NCBI GenBank assembly: GCA_002719135.1
Contig: PBGU01000035.1
Span: 20,799 to 40,786, forward strand
Direction: 5' to 3'
DNA length: 19,988 bases
DNA from: Gammaproteobacteria bacterium
Lineage (GTDB): Bacteria > Pseudomonadota > Gammaproteobacteria > Pseudomonadales > Azotimanducaceae
The notes under the pieces are model-generated. The model was not told the origin of the DNA and made no database searches. It saw only the letters and a program-made list of their open reading frames with translations. This document shows positions 15,872-19,988 of the stretch, piece by piece. The position numbers and the translations under genes are program-made. Within the stretch, counting starts at the first letter, position 1. Each line of letters opens with the position of its first letter.

Positions 15872-16032
15872 GCATACTGTTCGTCGCTTTTGCGATTCTC
15901 GGGCGCAGTATTTTGATCGAAATGTGCTTCGGTTACATCCGAATTTTGCTCAAGGAACGGTAGCAGCAGACGCTTAATTTGACCCAGTGGGTCTAACGAA
16001 AAGATTTCATCCTTTCTCCATTTTTCTTCCAT
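15868..16032 (-). CDS. Possible small protein gene (54 aa) coupled to dusA, unknown function
   Basis: On the minus strand ATG 16032 opens a frame of 54 codons that ends at TGA 15870-15868, overlapping the dusA GTG start as GTGA. The overlap is what would be expected of an upstream gene translationally coupled to dusA. The product is hydrophilic and charged: MEEKWRKDEIF at the start, then a short LGQIKRLLLPFLEQ amphipathic helix, then an acidic, Asn/Gln-rich tail ending EQYA. No signal peptide, membrane helix or known domain is visible. Upstream only a weak purine-rich sequence could serve as ribosome-binding site. It lies opposite the lpxC leader. It may be a real small protein, a leader peptide that controls dusA, or a chance open frame. 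Confidence 0.45.
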   Translation of the reverse strand: MEEKWRKDEIFSLDPLGQIKRLLLPFLEQNSDVTEAHFDQNTAPENRKSDEQYA

Positions 16033-16048
16033 TTTCTTTGATTTTCGT

Positions 16049-16056
16049 TGTATATT
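16049..16056. promoter_or_regulatory. Candidate -10 region for lpxC, possibly shared with the dusA side
   Basis: TATATT at 16051-16056 is a good -10 for lpxC, 29 bases before its ATG, which gives a leader of roughly 23 nt. On the opposite strand TATACA (16054-16049) could serve the small ORF and dusA. Neither direction has a convincing -35, so this may be a weak or activator-dependent divergent promoter. Confidence 0.35.
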
Positions 16057-16085
16057 GGGTTGCGACTAGTTGATTGGGTAGCCCA

Positions 16086-17003
16086 ATGCTGCGTCAGAAA
16101 ACACTCAGGAAGTCGGCGCACGCCATCGGAATCGGCGTGCACTCTGGCAATAAAGTGCGTATGACGCTACGTCCTGCCGAGGCGAACACGGGCATTCGGT
16201 TCGTTCGAGCCGATTGCCCCGACGTCGCCGTCGCCGCGTTAGCCCAAAATGTCTCTAATACTCTGCTATCGACAAGTATCAGTGAGGCCGGAAGCAATAT
16301 CTCGACCGTAGAACACTTGATGTCCGCGTTCTGTGGCCTTGCGATTGATAACGCGGTGATCGAGTTGTCGGGTAATGAAGTTCCGATCATGGACGGCAGC
16401 GCCGGCCCATTTGTCAAACTGATCGAGAGTGTTGGCGCGCGCGCCCAATCGGTTCCACGAAAGTTTATCCGAATAACCCAAGAACTCACCGTCGCGCAAG
16501 GCGACGCGATAGCAACGCTCTCTCCGTACGACGGATTCAAGGGTGCGTATACGTTCGTCGCAGATCATCCAGTTTACAACCGTTACCCGAAACGGGTTGA
16601 ACTCGATTTTACTCGTGACTCGTACCGTGACGATTTGAGCCGAGCACGGTCATTTGGCCTCATCGATGATTTACCCCGAGCCCACGCGATCGATCGCTGC
16701 TTAGGATCGAGCCTAGAGAATGCCGTTGGCGTCAGTGATGACTGCGTCTTGAACGAAGAAGGCCTGCGATATGTCGATGAGTTTGCGAAACACAAGTTGC
16801 TGGATGCGGTTGGCGATCTGTATCTTCTGGGTTTGCCCCTGCTCGCAGCATTTGAAGGCTATATGTCGGGTCACACGTTAAATAATGAACTTGCACGTGC
16901 GGTGCTACTGCAACCGGATTCATGGGAATTGGTTAGCGCAGATAACAGTCACCTATCTGCCGTTCACAGCCGTCCCGGCCTGCGCACCGTGGGAATGTCC
17001 TAA
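16086..17003 (+). CDS. lpxC: UDP-3-O-acyl-N-acetylglucosamine deacetylase
   Basis: A 305-residue zinc deacetylase that carries out the committed step of lipid A synthesis in the cytosol. Motifs match E. coli LpxC closely: RQKTLRKSAHAIGIGVHSG at the N-terminus, STVEHLMSAFCGLAIDN with zinc ligand H77 and catalytic E76, VPIMDGSAGPFV, SRARSFG, LRYVDEFAKHKLLDAVGD with the other zinc ligands (His and Asp of KHKLLD), and YMSGHTLNN with the active-site His. The C-terminal tail (AVHSRPGLRTVGMS) differs from the E. coli one. ATG 16086 is chosen over TTG 16074 because the protein then begins as in the family. Unusually the gene is not beside ftsA/ftsZ: its neighbours are dusA (divergent) and gltX. LpxC is controlled mainly by proteolysis in E. 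coli; nothing about that can be seen here. Confidence 0.96.
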   Translation: MLRQKTLRKSAHAIGIGVHSGNKVRMTLRPAEANTGIRFVRADCPDVAVAALAQNVSNTLLSTSISEAGSNISTVEHLMSAFCGLAIDNAVIELSGNEVPIMDGSAGPFVKLIESVGARAQSVPRKFIRITQELTVAQGDAIATLSPYDGFKGAYTFVADHPVYNRYPKRVELDFTRDSYRDDLSRARSFGLIDDLPRAHAIDRCLGSSLENAVGVSDDCVLNEEGLRYVDEFAKHKLLDAVGDLYLLGLPLLAAFEGYMSGHTLNNELARAVLLQPDSWELVSADNSHLSAVHSRPGLRTVGMS

Positions 17004-17063
17004 GCCCGATTTTCTGAGCTCGACTCCGAGTTCGTACGTCCCAAATGATCGCTTTAGCGGTTG

Positions 17064-17069
17064 TATAAT
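17064..17069 (+). promoter_or_regulatory. Consensus -10 element upstream of gltX
   Basis: A perfect TATAAT lies 24 bases before the gltX ATG, in the 90-bp gap after lpxC. No good -35 is present at 16-18 bp, so recognition may depend on the T-G pair just upstream or on an activator. Transcription would start near 17076, leaving a leader of about 18 nt containing GAGTGAG as a weak ribosome-binding site. Confidence 0.55.
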
Positions 17070-17093
17070 CCCCGTACCTAGAGTGAGTGCTCC

Positions 17094-18575
17094 ATGACCG
17101 TTCGTACGCGCGTTGCTCCATCTCCAACAGGTGATCCGCACCTTGGCACAGCCTATATGGCGCTCTTCAATTGTGCCTTCGCGAAGAAGCATGGCGGACA
17201 GTTTGTTTTACGCATTGAGGATACGGATCAAGCGCGAAGTACGACTGAATCGGAGCAGGTGATTTTCGATGCACTCCGTTGGATGGGTCTTGAGTGGGAC
17301 GAAGGTCCAGATATTGGCGGTCCTTATGGACCTTATCGCCAAAGCGACCGGTTGGATCACTACACCAAGCACGCAGCCGAGTTAGTCGAACGTGGACAGG
17401 CGTTTCACTGTTTTTGTAGTACGGCGCGCTTAGCTGAACTTCGCCGCGCACAGCAATCGGCTGGTGAGACCCCTCGTTATGACGGCCACTGCCTAGGTAT
17501 GGATGAGTCAGACAAGGTGCGTCGCGTCGAAAGTGGCGAAGCGCATGTCATCCGGCTACGGGTACCGGATGACGGCGAGTGCACCTTCGAAGATGGGTTG
17601 CGCGGAGCTATCACGATTCCTTGGCAGCAAGTGGACATGCAGGTGCTCGTTAAATCGGATGGTTATCCGACGTACCACCTTGCTGTCGTCGTGGATGATC
17701 ATCAGATGGACATCACGCACGTGTTACGCGGCGAAGAGTGGATTAGCTCGGTGCCTAAACACGTTCTCCTATACCAATACTTTGGTTGGGACATGCCGAG
17801 TCACTACCACCTGCCGCTATTGAGGAATTCGGATCAAACGAAGATGTCAAAACGTCGCAATCCGACGAGCATTAATTACTATCAGCGATGCGGTTACCTT
17901 CCTGAGGCGCTGCTGAACTACCTTGCCCTGATGGGTTGGTCGATGCCTGACGAACGAGAGATATTTGGGTTTGATGAAATGGTCGAGGCCCTTGACGTCG
18001 ATCGAATGTCCACCGGCGCGCCTGTATTTGATACGGAAAAATTGAACTGGTTGAACGGTCAATACATAAGAGGTCTGTCGTCGTCGGCGTTCATGGATCG
18101 GGTCGCAGATTGGGCGATCAATCGCGCGCGGCTCGAGGAGCTTGTGCCGCTGATTCAGGAACGCACGGAACGGTTCATCGATCTATTACCGCAAGTGGAC
18201 TACCTTCTCGGTGAGCGAGCCGAGATTACTCGAGCGAGTTTTGTGCACAAGGGCCTGGGTGAGTCCGACTGCCTAAGAATCCTTGATCACGTACTACGAA
18301 CGCTGGAGCGGACGCGTGTTTGGCAACGGGACGACTTGTTTGAGGAGTTGAAGTCTTTAGCGGAAGCCATGGACGTGAAATTCCGAGATTTTTTGTTTCC
18401 GCTGTTTGTCGCCGTTTCGGGACGTGAAATTTCCCTGCCTCTGTTTGATTCCATGGCGTTTCTCGGATCGGATCTAACCCGGACGCGTATTCGAACAGCA
18501 ATCGATGCGTTGGGTGGGCTTTCAAAAAAGGAAACGCGACGATTAGAACGCGCTTTTCAGGAACTGGATGGATGA
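17094..18575 (+). CDS. gltX: Glutamate--tRNA ligase
   Basis: A 493-residue class I synthetase that charges tRNA-Glu. The HIGH-type motif is PSPTGDPHLGTAY (residues 9-21) and the KMSKR loop lies in SDQTKMSKRR, both complete. The Rossmann core carries FVLRIEDTDQ and GPYRQSDR, and the anticodon-binding helical domain follows after about residue 320. The zinc-binding insert has C106, C108 and C133 with the E. coli spacing (C-x-C-x24-C-x-H), but the fourth ligand, His in E. coli, is Gly135 here; His132 lies just before the third Cys and might replace it. ATG 17094 follows a consensus -10. The stop overlaps the ATG of the next gene as ATGA, so the small secreted protein is co-translated. A tRNA-Ala gene lies 576 bp downstream. 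Confidence 0.96.
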   Translation: MTVRTRVAPSPTGDPHLGTAYMALFNCAFAKKHGGQFVLRIEDTDQARSTTESEQVIFDALRWMGLEWDEGPDIGGPYGPYRQSDRLDHYTKHAAELVERGQAFHCFCSTARLAELRRAQQSAGETPRYDGHCLGMDESDKVRRVESGEAHVIRLRVPDDGECTFEDGLRGAITIPWQQVDMQVLVKSDGYPTYHLAVVVDDHQMDITHVLRGEEWISSVPKHVLLYQYFGWDMPSHYHLPLLRNSDQTKMSKRRNPTSINYYQRCGYLPEALLNYLALMGWSMPDEREIFGFDEMVEALDVDRMSTGAPVFDTEKLNWLNGQYIRGLSSSAFMDRVADWAINRARLEELVPLIQERTERFIDLLPQVDYLLGERAEITRASFVHKGLGESDCLRILDHVLRTLERTRVWQRDDLFEELKSLAEAMDVKFRDFLFPLFVAVSGREISLPLFDSMAFLGSDLTRTRIRTAIDALGGLSKKETRRLERAFQELDG

Positions 18576-19090
18576 CGGTGTATCGCTATTGCACATGGGT
18601 ACCCTGGGTGCTTATTACTACGCTCGGAACGTTCGCAGCTACCGAAGAAAATGAGTCGAGAACCACCCCCATAACCTCGGCAAAGGAAACCGCATCTGAA
18701 CGACGAGAACGCATTGACATCGAGGTTCAGGAGATACTCAACACAGCTTTGGACGATGAAGATTACGGCGAATCTAGGCGCTGCATTTGGTCGAATCGCT
18801 ACGACAAGATCGAGATGATCGATGAACGCCGGGTCATTTTCTATGGTGGTCGAAAACAAGCGTGGTTGAACCACTGGAAACATGGAGATCAATGTGCGGG
18901 GAAGCTATACAGTCAATATCGGATTGGCGTTGAGCAGCGCTCACGGCAGGTTTGTGAACACGACCGTATTTTCTTTATTGATATGAACATGGGCATGCGT
19001 CGTGTAGGACCCAAGTGCGTTCTCGGAAAGTTCGAACCCATCACACGAGAACAAGCCGATTACATCAAGGATATTGCCGGTGTGAAGTGA
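18572..19090 (+). CDS. Secreted four-cysteine protein of DUF6491 type (tentative), coupled to gltX
   Basis: A 172-residue protein with an N-terminal hydrophobic stretch (YCTWVPWVLITTLGTFAA) that looks like a Sec signal with possible cleavage after Ala23. The mature part has a charged helix (about 40-60) then a compact domain with four cysteines at 71, 108, 128 and 149, which could form two disulfides in the periplasm. The order RCIW, RRVIFYGG, CAGKLYSQYR, CEHDRIFFID, PKCVLGKFEPIT resembles proteins I recall as DUF6491; this was not checked against a database. No enzyme motif is evident. ATG 18572 overlaps the gltX stop by four bases (ATGA), so expression probably follows gltX, although no functional link is known. 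The tRNA-Ala promoter starts 15 bp after its stop. Confidence 0.72.
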   Translation: MTVYRYCTWVPWVLITTLGTFAATEENESRTTPITSAKETASERRERIDIEVQEILNTALDDEDYGESRRCIWSNRYDKIEMIDERRVIFYGGRKQAWLNHWKHGDQCAGKLYSQYRIGVEQRSRQVCEHDRIFFIDMNMGMRRVGPKCVLGKFEPITREQADYIKDIAGVK

Positions 19091-19105
19091 GGGTCGACGA
19101 TCGCG

Positions 19106-19135
19106 TTGACACTTTATTCGGCACGCACGTAAGAT
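19106..19135 (+). promoter_or_regulatory. Sigma70 promoter of tRNA-Ala
   Basis: A perfect TTGACA (19106-19111) and TAAGAT (19130-19135, four of six to the consensus) are separated by 18 bp. Transcription would start near 19142, about nine bases before the mature tRNA 5' end at 19151, a normal short leader for RNase P processing. Confidence 0.75.
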
Positions 19136-19150
19136 CCGCGAGCCTTCTCT

Positions 19151-19226
<76 letters not shown>

Positions 19227-19267
19227 AATTAGAGTACGGTAACATCCCAGGAGATACGAGGTCATAC

Positions 19268-19299
19268 TACTTTACTTTATAAAACAATAGGTTAAAGTA
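19268..19299. repeat. TACTTTA repeats in the att-integrase gap
   Basis: TACTTTA occurs at 19268-19274 and again at 19273-19279 as an overlapping tandem, and its exact inverse TAAAGTA at 19293-19299. Short repeats of this kind between attL and int are where integrase arm-type or Xis sites usually lie, but the AT-richness makes chance possible. Confidence 0.4.
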
Positions 19300-19341
19300 C
19301 TTCTTCAGTCGATTAAGTCCGTTGCGTGCCGGACTATCCCC

Positions 19342-19381
19342 GGGGTAGACTAGGGGGTAAGTCAACGTTCCTGGGGGTAAG
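19342..19381 (+). repeat. GGGGGTAAG direct repeats just before the integrase start
   Basis: GGGGGTAAG occurs at 19353-19361 and 19373-19381, exactly 20 bp apart, with a shorter GGGGTA at 19342-19347. Repeats two helical turns apart would suit binding by a regulator or the integrase on one face of the DNA. The second copy also provides the G-rich ribosome-binding region of the integrase GTG. Confidence 0.45.
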
Positions 19382-19382
19382 C

Positions 19383-19988
19383 GTGTCGCTTACGGACGTC
19401 GCCATCCGAACAGCCAAATCGCGCGAAAAACCGTACAAGTTGTATGACGGCAATGGCCTCCTGTTGCTGGTCAACCCCAACGGCTCCAAATGGTGGCGAT
19501 TCAAGTACCGGGTCGCGGGTCGCGAAAAGGCTTTGAGCCTTGGGGTCTACCCCGACGTTGGTCTCAAAAAGGCACGTTCGCGACTTGCAGAAGTCCGCAC
19601 TTTGGTAGCGGACGGCGTAGATCCCGCACAAGAAAGAAAGAAAACCAAACGGGAGCTCGGGACTTCGGTCGAAGGCGTTGCCCGCGAATGGTTTGCCACA
19701 AAAACTCAATGGGCCGAAAGTCACTCGAAAAAGGTTCTTAGTCGCTTGGAGACTTGGGTTTACCCAACGCTCGGGTCCATTCCCATCTCGTCAATCACGC
19801 CAACCGACGTACTTGAAGTTTTACGTCGAATTGAAAAAAGGGGAACCGTCGAGACCGCCCATCGAATTCTTGGCTATTGCTCAGCGATCTGCCGTTACGC
19901 GGTCGCCACTCAGCGGGCCGATCGCGATGTCACCGTGGACCTCAGAGGCGCATTGCGGGCGCCAACGACGAACCACTTTGCCGCCATC
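19383..19988 (+). CDS. P4-type tyrosine integrase, N-terminal part (3' end outside window)
   Basis: An open frame from GTG 19383 runs to the window end without a stop, giving 202 residues. The N-terminus SLTDVAIRTAKSREKPYKLYDGNGL, followed by GSKWWRFKYRVAGREKALSLG and YPDVGLKKAR, is the arm-binding domain (DUF4102) of P4-type integrases, here about residues 1-90. The SAM-like core-binding domain follows (about 100-195), with TLGSIPISSITPTDVLEVL and the ETAHRILGYCSAICRYAVA helix. The catalytic domain with the Arg-His-Arg-Tyr residues lies outside. The enzyme inserts and, with an excisionase, removes the element at the tRNA-Ala site. GGGGG at 19373-19377 lies 5 bases before the GTG as ribosome-binding site. 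No frameshift is present in the visible part. The family call is firm. Confidence 0.95.
   Translation, partial: MSLTDVAIRTAKSREKPYKLYDGNGLLLLVNPNGSKWWRFKYRVAGREKALSLGVYPDVGLKKARSRLAEVRTLVADGVDPAQERKKTKRELGTSVEGVAREWFATKTQWAESHSKKVLSRLETWVYPTLGSIPISSITPTDVLEVLRRIEKRGTVETAHRILGYCSAICRYAVATQRADRDVTVDLRGALRAPTTNHFAAI

Noticed and set aside
19362..19741. Minus-strand frame of 120 codons and a plus-strand frame of 83 codons
   Set aside because: Both are shadows of the integrase, whose own frame is uninterrupted and has clear family motifs.

Overview
The window reads as chromosome of a gammaproteobacterium with moderate GC content, probably an aquatic or marine lineage with Pseudomonas-like gene order. 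The main evidence is the run dnaX-ybaB-recR-rnd-ycgL-ycgN followed by a small membrane protein, a MoxR ATPase and a VWA protein, together with a long HrpA, an LpxC and a GltX of proteobacterial type. The TonB-dependent receptor and GPH-family symporter at the left edge fit a Gram-negative cell that scavenges organic substrates. Family assignments come from recognising protein motifs by eye; no database search was run.

Layout. 1-1990: 3' end of a TonB-dependent receptor, a likely intrinsic terminator, and a GPH/MelB-like symporter. 2033-2253 (minus): tRNA-Ser(GGA) and the 4.5S SRP RNA, 17 bp apart and probably one transcript. 2370-3641: a VOC (glyoxalase-fold) protein and, convergent to it, a glycerophosphodiester phosphodiesterase. 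3687-8364: a tightly packed plus-strand run of dnaX, ybaB, recR, rnd, ycgL, ycgN and a three-helix membrane protein; from ybaB to ycgN every junction overlaps. 8457-10510: MoxR-type AAA+ ATPase and a CoxE-like VWA protein. 10554-14387: hrpA. 14427-16032 (minus): a TerB-fold protein, dusA and, upstream of dusA, a 54-codon small ORF joined to it by a GTGA overlap. 16086-19090: lpxC, gltX and a secreted four-cysteine protein. 19151-19988: tRNA-Ala(GGC) behind a good sigma70 promoter, then a P4-type tyrosine integrase that runs off the window.

How the parts relate. Most of the window is housekeeping: clamp loading (DnaX), recombinational repair (RecR, with YbaB), RNA processing and translation (RNase D, HrpA, DusA, GltX, two tRNAs, SRP RNA) and lipid A synthesis (LpxC). 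The right end is different: an integrase starting 157 bp after a CCA-encoding tRNA-Ala is the usual left border of an integrative element, so accessory DNA should begin at about 19225 and continue beyond the window.

I found no CRISPR array, insertion sequence or clearly new multi-gene system. The best leads are the integrated-element border with its repeat-rich att/int region, the 54-codon ORF upstream of dusA, a seven-A slippery tract at the domain III/IV junction of dnaX, a missing zinc-ligand histidine in GltX, and the membrane protein-MoxR-VWA module beside ycgN.
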